Positions 22,411 to 33,017 of a stretch of 64,000 bases of DNA are shown here, piece after piece. The notes under the pieces are model-generated. The model made no database searches and was not told the DNA's origin. It saw only the letters and a list, made by a program, of their open reading frames with translations. The stretch covers positions 144,383-208,382 of the forward strand of contig NZ_CYGX02000012.1 of assembly GCF_900019265.1 (NCBI RefSeq), written 5' to 3'. Position numbers and translations under genes: made by a program. Position 1 is the first letter of the stretch. Each line of letters begins with the position of its first letter. This DNA comes from Paraburkholderia ribeironis (lineage in GTDB: Bacteria; Pseudomonadota; Gammaproteobacteria; Burkholderiales; Burkholderiaceae).

Positions 22411-23261
22411 TGCTGCGCCTCACCATGAGTTGCGGGATTGGGTGTGCCAGCCGGCGTCGCATCGGCCGCGACCTGCGCGAGCCCTGCGTCGCGCCTCGCC
22501 TGCCCGGCCTTTGCGGCCTTTTCAGCTTTTTCGGCGACCCGCTCCGCCGTGGTCTGGGCCACCTTGTCGCGCACATATTCCGGCGCGGCCTGATCGGCAG
22601 GCACCGTGCGGCCGGCGCGCCATGCGCGTAGCGCCGCGTGCGCAAGCGGCAGCGCATGCGGTAGCGCTTCACCGTCGACCTTGCGCGCAGCGGCAACCGC
22701 GGGCAGCCGCGCACCGAAGGCCGCGGCGGCGTTGCCGGCGAGCGTGAAGGGCACGTCGGGCAGCACGAGCCGCTCCGGTGCGTCGAGCGATGCCGTCTGA
22801 ACGGTGCGCCATTCGCCTTGCGTGGCGTCCCACGCGTAGTCGGCCCAATAGATTTCGTCCATGCGCGCGTCGAGCGCGGCGAGCACGCGCGTCGCCGACG
22901 AATCGCGCAGCCGGGCGCTTTCCGCACAGGCCAGCAATGTGCTGATCGGTACGACCGGCAGGTTCAGGCCGAACGCGAGCCCTTGGGCCACGCCGGTGGC
23001 CGTGCGCAGACCAGTGAACGAGCCAGGGCCGGCGCCGAACGCGATGGCGTCACAGTCCGCCAGTCGCAGGCCGGCTTCGTCGAACAGTTCGCGAATCGCG
23101 GGGAGCAGGCGCGTGCTGGAGACCGCCCCGGTCTGCTCGTGGCGTACCCAGCATCGGGGTGCGGCGCCGGGTTGGCCGGCAGCGTCGGCGGTGGCGCACA
23201 ACAGCGCTACCGAACAGAATTCGGTCGAGGTATCGAGAGCAAGGAGCACAGTTTGAGTCAT
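22407..23261 (-). CDS. tsaB: tRNA threonylcarbamoyladenosine biosynthesis protein TsaB
   Basis: Non-catalytic partner of TsaD in the complex that makes t6A at position 37 of ANN-decoding tRNAs. 284 residues, longer than E. coli TsaB because of an Ala/Lys/Thr-rich C-terminal tail (about 235-284). ASKHA-fold landmarks: VLLALDTSTEFCSVALL at the N-terminus and DAIAFGAGPGSFTGLRTATGVAQGLAFG. The ATG is preferred to a GTG seven codons upstream. It diverges from the acyl-CoA-binding protein gene across a 159-nt gap. Confidence 0.93.
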   Translation of the reverse strand: MTQTVLLALDTSTEFCSVALLCATADAAGQPGAAPRCWVRHEQTGAVSSTRLLPAIRELFDEAGLRLADCDAIAFGAGPGSFTGLRTATGVAQGLAFGLNLPVVPISTLLACAESARLRDSSATRVLAALDARMDEIYWADYAWDATQGEWRTVQTASLDAPERLVLPDVPFTLAGNAAAAFGARLPAVAAARKVDGEALPHALPLAHAALRAWRAGRTVPADQAAPEYVRDKVAQTTAERVAEKAEKAAKAGQARRDAGLAQVAADATPAGTPNPATHGEAQQ

Positions 23262-23420
23262 GGACCGTATTGTAATCGGCACCGCGCGCGCAAATGCGGT
23301 TTGGTTCGGCGCGCTGCCCGCAGCCGATGTTTGGAATAAGCCCTCGGCCCCGCGGCGGCAGGCAATTGTTATGATCGTCGGCCGACCTCAATCCGATCCC
23401 GCCCGACGGGCACGACGACC

Positions 23421-23690
23421 ATGACCGACATCGACACCCAATTCGCCCAAGCCCAGCAAGACGTCAAGCAGCTGCCGGAGCGTCCGGGCAATCTCACGCT
23501 GCTGCGCCTCTATGCGCTCTTCAAGCAGGCGAGCGAGGGTGACGTGCACGGCGACAAGCCGGGCTTCACCGACATCGTCGGCAAATACAAGTATGACGCG
23601 TGGGCCGCGCTCAAGGGCACCGCGCAGGATGTGGCCAAGCAGCAGTACGTCGAGCTGGTCGAATCGCTCAAAAGCGGCGAGGCGGGCTGA
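23421..23690 (+). CDS. Acyl-CoA-binding protein
   Basis: 89-residue four-helix protein that binds long-chain acyl-CoA esters. LTLLRLYALFKQASEGD followed by KYDAWAALKG is the ACBP signature, including the Tyr and Lys residues that contact the acyl-CoA headgroup. It is a small stand-alone gene. A TATGAT at 23370-23375 is a possible -10 element; I see no good -35. Confidence 0.92.
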   Translation: MTDIDTQFAQAQQDVKQLPERPGNLTLLRLYALFKQASEGDVHGDKPGFTDIVGKYKYDAWAALKGTAQDVAKQQYVELVESLKSGEAG

Positions 23691-24229
23691 CACCGGCTCG
23701 CGGTGGCGGGTCGCGGGTGGTCGCTGGCGACGTTAGGAAAAGTGCTTTAAAGACAGCTGAAAACCCATTCCAGCCCCAGCGCCCGCCCCGCTTCGTAGAC
23801 CCACTCCGCCGTCGCGATCGTCAGATCGACGGCCACAACCTGTCTCCCAGCACAAACTTTTCCGCCCGGAAATTTCCCAACAGTGGCGCAGTGCAACAAA
23901 ACCCTATACAATGCCGCCTGCGCTTCACTGCTTTGCCCGCTTTGCTTGAGCGGCGCCTTGCAGCGCAGCGCCTCGTAGCGTTTAGCTCCAATCCAGTTTA
24001 GAACCTGTCCCCTCCTGCCTAGCCCTCTACGGGCGATCATGTCCCAGGCTGGCGGCACGCCGTGTTGGCATGTCGCATCCGATACAGCTTCTAACGAAAA
24101 GCTCGCCTTCATTGTTGCGAGCTGCCCCCGTTTTTCGATTTGCTCGCTGCTTCTTTGCTCGCTGAATCCGACGACTTGGGTATGCCGATTGGCGCCGACG
24201 TTTTAACTTCCTGTATACCAAGGATTCTC
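23691..24229 (+). other. 539-bp region upstream of the DEAD-box helicase gene
   Basis: No convincing gene. A 121-codon minus-strand frame (23747-24112) has no plausible domain or start signal. The right half is pyrimidine-rich and comparatively AT-rich, and TACAAT at 23907-23912 could be a -10 box. If so, the helicase mRNA has a ~310-nt leader, as is often seen for cold-induced RNA helicases; this is inference. Confidence 0.5.
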
Positions 24230-25846
24230 ATGACTTCGAGCAACACCCCCAGCAGCCCGTTGAACGCCATCGCCGACCAGGCACTCGGTTTCGCCGACGC
24301 ACCTGCACAAGCCGCAGCCGTAGCTGCCGCACCGCAAGCCGTCGCCGCTGAAACCGCAGCGCCGGCAGGCCCGACGTTCGCGTCGCTCGGTCTGTCCGCG
24401 GATGTCGTCTCCGCGCTGACCGCTGCTGGTTATCAGAACCCTACGCCGGTACAGCAACGCGCGATCCCCGCCGGCATCGCCGGCCGCGATCTGCTGGTCT
24501 CGAGCCCGACCGGTTCGGGCAAGACCGCCGCGTTCATGCTGCCCGCGATCGAACGGTTCGCCCAACTGCAAAAGGCGCAAGCCAGCCAGCCGCGCGAGCC
24601 GCGTCCGGCCGACGGCGCGCGCACGCGCCGCCCGCAACCGGTGGCCCGCCCAACCATGCTGGTCCTGACGCCGACCCGCGAACTCGCGATGCAGGTCACG
24701 ACCGCCGCGGCCACGTACGGCAAGCACCTGAAGCGCCTGCGCACCGTCAGCATTCTGGGCGGCGTCGCTTACGGCCAACAGCTGATGCTGCTGGCGAAGA
24801 ACCCCGAAATCCTGGTCGCCACGCCGGGCCGTCTGATCGACCACCTGGAGCGCGGCCGTATCGATCTGTCGCAACTGCAGATCCTCGTGCTCGACGAAGC
24901 CGACCGCATGCTCGACATGGGCTTCATCGAAGACATCGAAACGATCGTCGCGGCCACGCCGGCCACGCGTCAGACGATGCTGTTCTCCGCCACGCTCGAC
25001 GGCAAGATCGGTTCGCTGACCAGCCGTCTGTTGAAGGATCCGGAGCGTATCGAGATCGTCCAGCGCATGGAGCAGCGCACCAACATCGCGCAGACCGTCC
25101 ACTACGTCGACGACCGCGATCACAAGGACCGTCTGCTCGACCATCTGCTGCGCGACGCCGGCCTCGATCAGGCGATCGTCTTCACGGCCACCAAGATGGA
25201 CGCCGACCAGCTGGCCGGCCGTCTGGCCGACGCCGGTTTCGAATCGGCCGCGCTGCACGGCGACCTGCCGCAAGGCGCGCGCAACCGCACGATCCGCGCA
25301 CTGCGCGAGCGTCGCGTGCGCGTGCTGGTGGCAACCGACGTCGCCGCTCGCGGTATCGACATTCCGGGCATCACGCACGTGTTCAACTACGACCTGCCGA
25401 AGTTCGCCGAAGACTACGTGCACCGGATCGGCCGTACCGGCCGCGCAGGCCGCTCGGGTATCGCGGTCAGCCTCGTGCATCATGCGGAACAGGGCGCGCT
25501 CAAGCGCATCGAGCGTTTCGTGCGTACCCCGCTGCCGGTCAACGTCGTCGAAGGCTTCGAGCCGCGCAAGTCGGCGCCGTCGGGCAACGGCCGTGCCGGC
25601 TTTGGCGGTCGCGGCCGTCCGGGCGGCGGCAATGGCGGCCGTCGCTTTGGTAGCGGCTCGGGCAAGCCGGGCGGCAACGGTGGCGGTTCGCGCGGCGGCA
25701 ATGGCGGCGGCTGGGCCGGCAAGTCGGCGGGCGGCGGTTCGCGCGACGGCGGCTACGGCGGCTCGCGCGACGGCTACGGCTCGCGTGACGGCGGCTACGG
25801 CGCACGCCGCAGCGACGGCCCGCGTACGGCGCGTCGCGGCAGCTAA
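24230..25846 (+). CDS. rhlE: DEAD-box ATP-dependent RNA helicase (RhlE type)
   Basis: 538-residue RNA helicase. Motifs in order: Q motif NPTPVQQRAIP, I SPTGSGKTAAF, Ia TPTRELAMQV, II DEADRMLDMGF, III SATL, IV/V region VATDVAARGIDIPG, VI HRIGRTGRAGRSG. After residue ~440 the protein becomes a Gly/Arg/Ser-rich tail with GGYGGSRDGYGSRDGGYG repeats, an RNA-binding type of extension. RhlE is favoured over DbpA or SrmB by the motif spacing and the absence of an RNA-recognition domain; the N-terminal 60 residues are Ala-rich. Start at MTSSNTPSSPLN, with aagg upstream. A terminator follows at 25919. Confidence 0.9.
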   Translation: MTSSNTPSSPLNAIADQALGFADAPAQAAAVAAAPQAVAAETAAPAGPTFASLGLSADVVSALTAAGYQNPTPVQQRAIPAGIAGRDLLVSSPTGSGKTAAFMLPAIERFAQLQKAQASQPREPRPADGARTRRPQPVARPTMLVLTPTRELAMQVTTAAATYGKHLKRLRTVSILGGVAYGQQLMLLAKNPEILVATPGRLIDHLERGRIDLSQLQILVLDEADRMLDMGFIEDIETIVAATPATRQTMLFSATLDGKIGSLTSRLLKDPERIEIVQRMEQRTNIAQTVHYVDDRDHKDRLLDHLLRDAGLDQAIVFTATKMDADQLAGRLADAGFESAALHGDLPQGARNRTIRALRERRVRVLVATDVAARGIDIPGITHVFNYDLPKFAEDYVHRIGRTGRAGRSGIAVSLVHHAEQGALKRIERFVRTPLPVNVVEGFEPRKSAPSGNGRAGFGGRGRPGGGNGGRRFGSGSGKPGGNGGGSRGGNGGGWAGKSAGGGSRDGGYGGSRDGYGSRDGGYGARRSDGPRTARRGS

Positions 25847-25918
25847 GTCGCGCGACTAGCGGTCCAACATCAGCGTGTAAAAGACCCGGACGGCCTCGCG
25901 CGGTCCGTCAGTCAGAAG

Positions 25919-25948
25919 AAACCGGTGCTCAGGCACCGGTTTTTTTTC
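25919..25948 (+). terminator. Rho-independent terminator after rhlE
   Basis: Perfect 8-bp stem accggtgc/gcaccggt with a tcag loop, preceded by As and followed by eight Ts. Confidence 0.9.
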
Positions 25949-26258
25949 GCCCATCAATTGTGCCTCCCCATATTTCACGATATGGAAAATTTTTTTGCGT
26001 CGTAAAAAGCCGTGCTGCACGGCACAAGACGCGGCGTTGCGAGATGGAAAAAATCATTTCTTAATGCGGAACGTCGTCAATAAGTTACTGAATATAAACG
26101 ACAATAAATATTCTAAAAACGCCTCGCGGCGGCTATTTCAAGATCTTCGATTTGCCTAGACTCTTATATAAGACTTCGCGAAACAAAACGACAACCGGTC
26201 CAGCGCTTCGACGAAGACAAGACTCACCCATCCATTTCAGGCAACCAAGGAGAACACC
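25949..26258 (+). promoter_or_regulatory. AT-rich regulatory region upstream of aceA
   Basis: About 310 bp, markedly AT-richer than its surroundings. It contains a 7-bp perfect dyad with one central base at 26009-26023 (gccgtgc/gcacggc), several A/T runs, and the palindrome cttatataag at 26163-26172 near the expected core promoter. No standard -35 sits at the right spacing. Either dyad could bind a regulator of the glyoxylate shunt, but I cannot name one. Confidence 0.4.
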
Positions 26259-27563
<1,305 letters not shown>

Positions 27564-27762
27564 TCGGCTTGCCCGGCCGCATGGCCTGAGCGCAGAAGAG
27601 CACGCAGAAGACGGGCAGGCGGCTGCGGCAGAGAGCTGCGGTCGCAGGAGGAACCGCGCCGAGGGGCTGTTCGCTGTCGGCCTCGGCGGCCGGTCGGAAG
27701 GTGGGCCGCGGCGGAGAACCGCCGGCGCAACGCGTCGTGTGCGTACCGCGCGGCGAACATGG

Positions 27763-27794
27763 ACGCGCCGGCTTCACCGCCGGCGCGTTTTTTT
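27763..27794 (+). terminator. Rho-independent terminator after aceA
   Basis: Ten-base-pair perfect stem acgcgccggc/gccggcgcgt with loop ttcacc, then seven Ts, 200 nt past the aceA stop. It insulates aceA from the minus-strand stress-protein gene. Confidence 0.88.
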
Positions 27795-27828
27795 ATGCCG
27801 TCGGCGCTGGACGCCGCGCGCCTGCCGT

Positions 27829-28263
27829 TCAGCGATAGACGATCACCGGAATCTTCGTATGCGTCAGAACCCGCTGCGTTTCACTGCCGATCAGCAGGCT
27901 GCCGAGACCGCGCCGCCCATGCGAAGCCATGAAGATCACGTCGCAGCCGCCCTTCTCCGCCGCTTCGATGATGCCGAGATACGGCGCCGGATGAACGCTG
28001 GTGTGACTGTCGACCGCGACGCCCACACGACGCGCGGCCATCTCCACTTCGCGCAGATGCACGCGCGCTTCCCGCTCGCTGCGCTGCAGGAACTCGGCCG
28101 GCGGCTCGACCACCACGTCCGAAAATGGCGAGTACGGATATTGCGGCAGACACGCGTAGGCGGTGACACGCGCGCCGACGGCCTGCGCGAGATCGATCGC
28201 GCCGTCGATCGCTTTACGTGACAGCTCTGAACCATCAGTCGGAATCAGGATGTGCCTGAACAT
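27829..28263 (-). CDS. Universal stress protein (UspA family)
   Basis: 144-residue single-domain Usp. The N-terminus HILIPTDGSELSRKAIDGAI and the C-terminal ATP-binding loop GSLLIGSETQRVLTHTKIPVIV (G-2x-G-9x-G-S/T type) mark an ATP-binding Usp. The ATG (MFRHIL) has GGAGGG a few bases upstream, so I exclude 21 upstream codons. Its job here is unknown; position between aceA and aceB hints at carbon-starvation expression. Confidence 0.9.
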   Translation of the reverse strand: MFRHILIPTDGSELSRKAIDGAIDLAQAVGARVTAYACLPQYPYSPFSDVVVEPPAEFLQRSEREARVHLREVEMAARRVGVAVDSHTSVHPAPYLGIIEAAEKGGCDVIFMASHGRRGLGSLLIGSETQRVLTHTKIPVIVYR

Positions 28264-28415
28264 TTTGCCCTCCGTCGCCGGCTGCGCGCAGCGCGGCGTC
28301 AGCGTCCCACGAGGCTCGGCGTGCAAGCCGCTTCAGTCGATTGTAGGTCGCGCAAATGAGGGTATGGATCCGCCGAGGGTCTGTCCGCATATCGAAAACC
28401 CGTTGCCCGCGCGCT

Positions 28416-28455
28416 CGTGCGTGATCGTGCGTGATCGTGCGTGATCGTGCGTGAC
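28416..28455. repeat. Four 10-bp tandem repeats
   Basis: cgtgcgtgat repeated three times with a fourth copy ending in c, in the gap between the LysR gene's 3' end and the start of the stress-protein gene. It is intergenic. Confidence 0.85.
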
Positions 28456-28486
28456 CGCGCAGCGTCGGCGTCGGCAGGCCTCAGCC

Positions 28487-29389
28487 TCAGCCCCAGTATC
28501 CGGGATGGCCGTACGTATGTTTGAGAAAGTCCAGAAACAGCCTCACCCGCAGCGGCAAATGGCGGCGCTGCGGGAATACTGCGTGGATGCCGATCGGCGG
28601 CGCGGCGAATTCGTCGAGCACGCTTACCAGCCGCCCGGCCGCGATCTCCGTGCCGACCTCCCACCACGAACGCCACGCGAGACCGTAGCCCGCGAGACAC
28701 CACTCGTGCAGCACCGCGCCGTCCGAGCACTCCATCGTGCCGGACACCTTGATCGAGAGGACCTTGTCACCTTGCTGGAACATCCAGCCGCGCTGCTGGT
28801 TGGCGCTCGCGGCGAGCGCGAGACAGTTGTGATGCGCGAGATCGGCCAGTGTGTGCGGCGCGCCGCGCCGGCTCAGGTAAGCGGGCGACGCCACGCACAC
28901 GCGGCGGTTTTCGCCGAGCTTGAGCGACACCAGCGACGAATCCGGCAATTCGCCCAGACGCACCGCGCAATCGAAACCCTCGTTGACCAGATCGACGAGA
29001 CGATCGGACAGATCGAGGGTGATCGACACGTCCGGATGCGCGACGGTGAATGCCGGCACCAGCGGCGCGACGTGCCGGCGCCCGAAACCTGCCGGCGCGG
29101 ACAACCGCAGATGGCCGCTCGCTTTCACGCCGCCGGCCGACACACTCGCTTCGGCGTTCTGCATGTCGTGGATGATGCGCTGGCAGTCCTCGAGAAACGC
29201 CGAGCCTTCGAAAGTCAGCGTGATCTTACGGGTCGTGCGTACCAGCAATTTGACGCCGAGGCGTTCTTCGAGCGCGTCGATGCGGCGGCCGATGATCGCC
29301 GGCGCCACGCCTTCGGCGAACGCCGCGGCGGACAGACTGCCTTTCGCCGCGACGGCGGCAAAGGTCTCGATTTGCTTGAAACGGTCCAT
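28487..29389 (-). CDS. LysR-family transcriptional regulator
   Basis: 300-residue LTTR. The N-terminal winged helix-turn-helix (residues 1-60, MDRFKQIETFAAVAAKGSLSAAA) is slightly unusual in carrying EGVAPAIIGRRIDALEERLGV rather than the common SQPAVS form. The effector-binding domain spans about 90-295. It is divergent from the haloacid dehalogenase gene across 176 bp, so that gene (and possibly aceB) is the natural target. The inducer is unknown. Confidence 0.9.
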   Translation of the reverse strand: MDRFKQIETFAAVAAKGSLSAAAFAEGVAPAIIGRRIDALEERLGVKLLVRTTRKITLTFEGSAFLEDCQRIIHDMQNAEASVSAGGVKASGHLRLSAPAGFGRRHVAPLVPAFTVAHPDVSITLDLSDRLVDLVNEGFDCAVRLGELPDSSLVSLKLGENRRVCVASPAYLSRRGAPHTLADLAHHNCLALAASANQQRGWMFQQGDKVLSIKVSGTMECSDGAVLHEWCLAGYGLAWRSWWEVGTEIAAGRLVSVLDEFAAPPIGIHAVFPQRRHLPLRVRLFLDFLKHTYGHPGYWG

Positions 29390-29505
29390 GGATGGTGCGC
29401 GCCGAGCGCTCCGAAGGAAGTCCCCCTTGAGGCTACGCGCGAAAGTGGTAGATGCGCGTCAGATTAGGTGCATGAAAGTAAAAGATCAAGTGATGTTTAG
29501 CCTCT

Positions 29506-29534
29506 TTTTCAGCATCCAGCAGCACTAATACAAT
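29506..29534 (+). promoter_or_regulatory. Putative sigma70 promoter for the haloacid dehalogenase gene
   Basis: TTTTCA at 29506-29511 and TACAAT at 29529-29534 are separated by 17 bp and lie 31 nt upstream of the start codon, in the LysR/dehalogenase divergent region. The -35 is weak (4 of 6), as expected for an activator-dependent promoter. Confidence 0.4.
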
Positions 29535-29565
29535 TCGTCCCGACCTCTGACAGGAGTGCACGGCA

Positions 29566-30387
29566 ATGTCGGCCACAACGACACCCTCCCCCAAAGCAGT
29601 GATTTTCGACGCATACGGCACGCTTTTCGACGTGCACTCGGTGATCGCTGCCGCCGAGCAGATGTTCCCCGGCCACGGCGACGCGTTGTCCCACTCGTGG
29701 CGTCAGAAACAGATCGAATACACGCAACTGCGCACGCTGGCCGATCCCGCCGACGCGCCCGGCGCGCACTACCGCCCGTTCTGGGACATCACACTCGACG
29801 CATTGCGCTTCGCCGCGAAAAAACATCAGCTCACGCTGGGCCGCTCGGCGGAGAAGCGTCTGATGGACGAATACGCGTGCCTGTCCGCATTTCCCGATGC
29901 CGTGCCCGCGCTGCGCACGTTGCGCGACACAACACCCGATCGGACCGCGCGCTTCGGTCTCGCGATCCTCTCGAACGGCAACCCGCACATGCTCGACATC
30001 GCCATCAAAAGCGCGGGCATGACCGGGCTGTTCGACCATGTTCTGTCCGTCGACGCCGTGCGCGCCTACAAGCCCTCGCCCGCCGCTTATGCACTCGGCA
30101 CGCGAGCCTTCGACGCGCAACCGCGCGAGATTGTCTTCGTATCGTCGAACGGCTGGGACGTGGCGGGCGCGGGATGGTTCGGCTTCACCACGTTCTGGCT
30201 CAACCGGCAAAACGCGCCCGCCGAAGAACTCGGCGTGACTCCGCATGGCGCGGGCGGTGCCATGCACGATCTGCTTGCCTTTCTACAGACCCTCGCGCCA
30301 CCCGGCCGATCCGGCCGAACCCGCAGCAACCCAGGCGCCACCGGCCATCCCGGCGGCAGTCGCACGCGCCACAGCCCCGGCACGTGA
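29566..30387 (+). CDS. L-2-haloacid dehalogenase (type II, HAD superfamily)
   Basis: HAD hydrolase predicted to convert L-2-haloalkanoates to D-2-hydroxyacids. Motif [15 protein letters not shown] with the nucleophilic Asp, motif [14 protein letters not shown], motif III lysine in [11 protein letters not shown], and the type II-specific [14 protein letters not shown]. 273 residues; the last ~40 are Pro/Gly/Arg-rich and unlike the family. A caggag site precedes the ATG. Phosphoglycolate or another phosphatase activity is less likely because the SSNxWD motif is dehalogenase-specific. aceB begins 83 nt downstream. Confidence 0.88.
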   Translation: MSATTTPSPKAVIFDAYGTLFDVHSVIAAAEQMFPGHGDALSHSWRQKQIEYTQLRTLADPADAPGAHYRPFWDITLDALRFAAKKHQLTLGRSAEKRLMDEYACLSAFPDAVPALRTLRDTTPDRTARFGLAILSNGNPHMLDIAIKSAGMTGLFDHVLSVDAVRAYKPSPAAYALGTRAFDAQPREIVFVSSNGWDVAGAGWFGFTTFWLNRQNAPAEELGVTPHGAGGAMHDLLAFLQTLAPPGRSGRTRSNPGATGHPGGSRTRHSPGT

Positions 30388-30470
30388 CGGCCGCCACCGG
30401 ACCCGGTAACGTCAATCAAGCGTTTTTTCAACATCCGCATCTTTGCAATCTGACCGACCAAGGAGAAACC

Positions 30471-32072
30471 ATGGCAAACCCACTGTCATCGTTGTCGCTG
30501 CCGCAAGGCATGGAAATCACCGGCGAAATCAAGCCGGGCTATGAAACGATCCTCACGCGCGACGCGCTCGAACTCGTCGCCGCGCTGCATCGCAGCTTCG
30601 AGGCGCGCCGTCGGCAGTTGCTGCACGCGCGAGCGGAACGCACGAAGCGCCTCGATGCCGGCGAGCGTCCCGACTTTCTCGCCGAAACGAAAAGCGTGCG
30701 CGACGGCGACTGGACGATCGCGCCGCTGCCGCAGGACCTGCAATGTCGCCGCGTGGAAATTACCGGTCCGGTCGAGCGCAAGATGATCATCAACGCGCTG
30801 AACTCGGGCGCGGATTCCTACATGACCGACTTCGAAGATTCGAATGCGCCGAGTTGGGATAACCAGATCATCGGCCACATCAATCTGAAGGATGCGGTGC
30901 GCCGCACGATTTCGCTCGAACAGAACGGTAAGTCGTACAAGCTGAACAACAAGGTCGCCACGCTGATCGTGCGTCCGCGCGGCTGGCATCTCGATGAGAA
31001 GCACGTGAAGGTGGACGGCGAACGCGTGTCGGGTGGCATCTTCGACTTCGCGCTCTTCATGGTTCATAACGCGAAAGAGCTGGTCGCACGCGGTTCGGGC
31101 CCGTACTTCTATCTGCCGAAGATGGAGAGCCATCTGGAAGCGCGTCTGTGGAACGACATCTTCGTCGCCGCGCAGCAAGCAGTCGGCGTGCCGCGCGGCA
31201 CGATTCGCGCAACGGTGCTGATCGAAACGATCCTCGCCGCATTCGAAATGGACGAGATCCTGTACGAACTGCGCGAACATAGCTCGGGCCTGAACGCGGG
31301 GCGCTGGGACTACATCTTCTCCGCAATCAAGAAGTTCAAGGTCGACCGCAATTTCTGCCTCGCCGACCGCTCGCAGATCACGATGACGGCGCCGTTCATG
31401 CGCGCGTATGCGCTGTTGCTGCTCAAGACCTGTCATCGCCGCAACGCGCCGGCGATCGGCGGCATGAGCGCGCTGATCCCGATCAAGAACGACCCGGTGG
31501 CCAACGACAAGGCGATGGCCGGCGTGCGCTCCGACAAGGCGCGCGATGCCCACGACGGCTACGACGGCGGGTGGGTCGCACATCCGGGCCTCGTGCCGGT
31601 CGCGATGGAAGAGTTCGTCAAGGTGCTCGGCAACCGGCCGAACCAGATCGGCAAGCAACGCTACGACGTGCTGGTCACCGCCACCGACCTGATGGACTTC
31701 CGCCCGGCGACGCCGATCACCGAAGCCGGTCTGCGCAACAACATCAACGTCGGCATTCACTACCTGGGTTCGTGGCTCGCGGGCAATGGCTGTGTGCCGA
31801 TTCACAACCTGATGGAAGATGCGGCGACTGCCGAGATCTCGCGTTCGCAGGTGTGGCAATGGATTCGCTCGCCCAAGGGCAAGCTCGAAGACGGCCGCAA
31901 AGTGACGGTCGAACTCGTGCGGGAGTTGTCGGTGCAGGAACTCGACAAGGTGAAGCAGGCAGTCGGTGGTGATACGAAACCGTATGAACGCGCCGCGCAG
32001 ATTTTCGAACAGATGTCGACGTCTGAGCAGTTCACCGACTTCCTGACGCTGCCGCTGTACGAGGAAATTTAA
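30471..32072 (+). CDS. aceB: Malate synthase A
   Basis: Condenses glyoxylate with acetyl-CoA to malate, completing the glyoxylate shunt begun by AceA. 533 residues, the size of malate synthase A (MSG is ~720). Conserved stretches: [26 protein letters not shown] with the catalytic Arg, [30 protein letters not shown] with Mg-binding Glu, and the catalytic Asp in [13 protein letters not shown]. The ATG follows aaggagaaacc. The same reading frame stays open far upstream through the dehalogenase gene, but those codons are not part of the protein. Confidence 0.97.
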   Translation: MANPLSSLSLPQGMEITGEIKPGYETILTRDALELVAALHRSFEARRRQLLHARAERTKRLDAGERPDFLAETKSVRDGDWTIAPLPQDLQCRRVEITGPVERKMIINALNSGADSYMTDFEDSNAPSWDNQIIGHINLKDAVRRTISLEQNGKSYKLNNKVATLIVRPRGWHLDEKHVKVDGERVSGGIFDFALFMVHNAKELVARGSGPYFYLPKMESHLEARLWNDIFVAAQQAVGVPRGTIRATVLIETILAAFEMDEILYELREHSSGLNAGRWDYIFSAIKKFKVDRNFCLADRSQITMTAPFMRAYALLLLKTCHRRNAPAIGGMSALIPIKNDPVANDKAMAGVRSDKARDAHDGYDGGWVAHPGLVPVAMEEFVKVLGNRPNQIGKQRYDVLVTATDLMDFRPATPITEAGLRNNINVGIHYLGSWLAGNGCVPIHNLMEDAATAEISRSQVWQWIRSPKGKLEDGRKVTVELVRELSVQELDKVKQAVGGDTKPYERAAQIFEQMSTSEQFTDFLTLPLYEEI

Positions 32073-32119
32073 GGCCGCCGGCGTTCAAGGCCGCCAACGC
32101 ATCGCGCGTGTCAGCGGCA

Positions 32120-32152
32120 CGGGCCGGCAGGCGCATGTCTGCCGGCCCGTTT
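32120..32152 (+). terminator. Hairpin terminator after aceB
   Basis: Eleven-base-pair perfect stem cgggccggcag/ctgccggcccg with an 8-nt loop, then tttgt. The T run is short, so termination may be partial. Confidence 0.6.
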
Positions 32153-32196
32153 GTATCGCGTTGCACGCAGTGGGCATACGCGTGCGCTGCATCCGC

Positions 32197-32598
32197 TCAG
32201 CGCGTGCTGCGATACGCGACCCAATCGCCCGATCTGATTTCCGGCAGGCCCTTCACCGCGCTCGGTATGACCGGATAGAAACGGCAATTCACGACGCTGT
32301 CGTCTACCTTCACCATCACCTCGCGTGCGACGAAGCGATCCTCGACGCCCGGATACACGGCTTCGATTTCGTCGAGCACCGCGACCAGCGCATCGTCGAT
32401 TTCGTAGACGTCGCCAACGACGTCGACGCCCGCTTCGTCGACGACGAGGCCCGGATACGCGCCAAAGTCGAACAGGTGGCCGCGCACGGTGGCCGTGCCG
32501 AGCAGATTCGGCGCGGCGACGTCGTTGCGCGCTGCGGCTTCGCTGATGTCGTTCACTTCACCGGCGCGCAACGTGCCGTATACAAAGACGGTCTGCAT
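32197..32598 (-). CDS. Gamma-glutamylcyclotransferase/AIG2-like protein
   Basis: 133-residue beta-barrel protein of the GGCT/AIG2 family. The N-terminus MQTVFVYGTLRAGEVND carries the YGTLR substrate loop, and a catalytic-type Glu lies in VLDEIEAVYPG. The activity may be on gamma-glutamyl amines or peptides. The ATG is chosen with AGGAG upstream; 48 in-frame codons upstream translate a 13-bp DNA repeat (PEPKPRTEAPNRS) and are excluded. Confidence 0.82.
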   Translation of the reverse strand: MQTVFVYGTLRAGEVNDISEAAARNDVAAPNLLGTATVRGHLFDFGAYPGLVVDEAGVDVVGDVYEIDDALVAVLDEIEAVYPGVEDRFVAREVMVKVDDSVVNCRFYPVIPSAVKGLPEIRSGDWVAYRSTR

Positions 32599-33017
32599 CG
32601 TCGTGGGTTCTCCTGGTATGAGGGGTTCGGGGGAGCTCCGGTTCGAGGCTTCGGTTCGAGGCTGCGGTTCGGGGCTTCGGTTCGGGGCTTCGGTTCGGGG
32701 CTTCGGTTCGGGGCTTCGGTTCGATCCGGGGCCGGTTGGCATTTCAGTTCAGCGTTGCCGGCAGGTTGCAAGCGGCGCCACGCCGAGTGCCAACTGGTCT
32801 TCGTGCGCGTCGCACAAGTCCGCGGTGGCAAAACTCACTACGCTTTCCTCGAAGTCCCGGCGATCGGGACATTATGCAACGGCGGGATCGGTCCAACATC
32901 TACAATGATGGAGCCCGCCGGCAACGCGGCTTCCGACTGGTGGCGGCAGAGCCGCCGCGACCCGGTGTTGCCGGTCCTTGCAATTTCCAGCACTCCACCA
33001 TCTGGACCGAACTTGCC
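32599..33017. other. Divergent intergenic region with 13-bp repeats
   Basis: Lies between the GGCT-like gene (minus) and the AraC gene (plus). It holds six 13-bp repeats at 32641-32718 and a possible -10 box tacaat at 32901-32906 for the AraC gene. No gene of its own. Confidence 0.5.
32641..32723. repeat. Six tandem 13-bp repeats upstream of the GGCT-like gene
   Basis: Unit gttcggggcttcg; copies 3-6 are perfect, copies 1-2 carry single substitutions, and a partial seventh follows. They lie 40-125 nt upstream of the GGCT-like start codon, so copy-number change could alter its leader or promoter spacing. Confidence 0.9.

Noticed and set aside
23747..24112. 121-codon minus-strand frame upstream of rhlE
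   Set aside because: No recognisable domain and no start signal, and it lies over a likely mRNA leader.
29556..30470. 838-codon version of malate synthase
   Set aside because: The first 305 codons overlap the dehalogenase gene in another frame; the real start has a strong ribosome-binding site at 30460.
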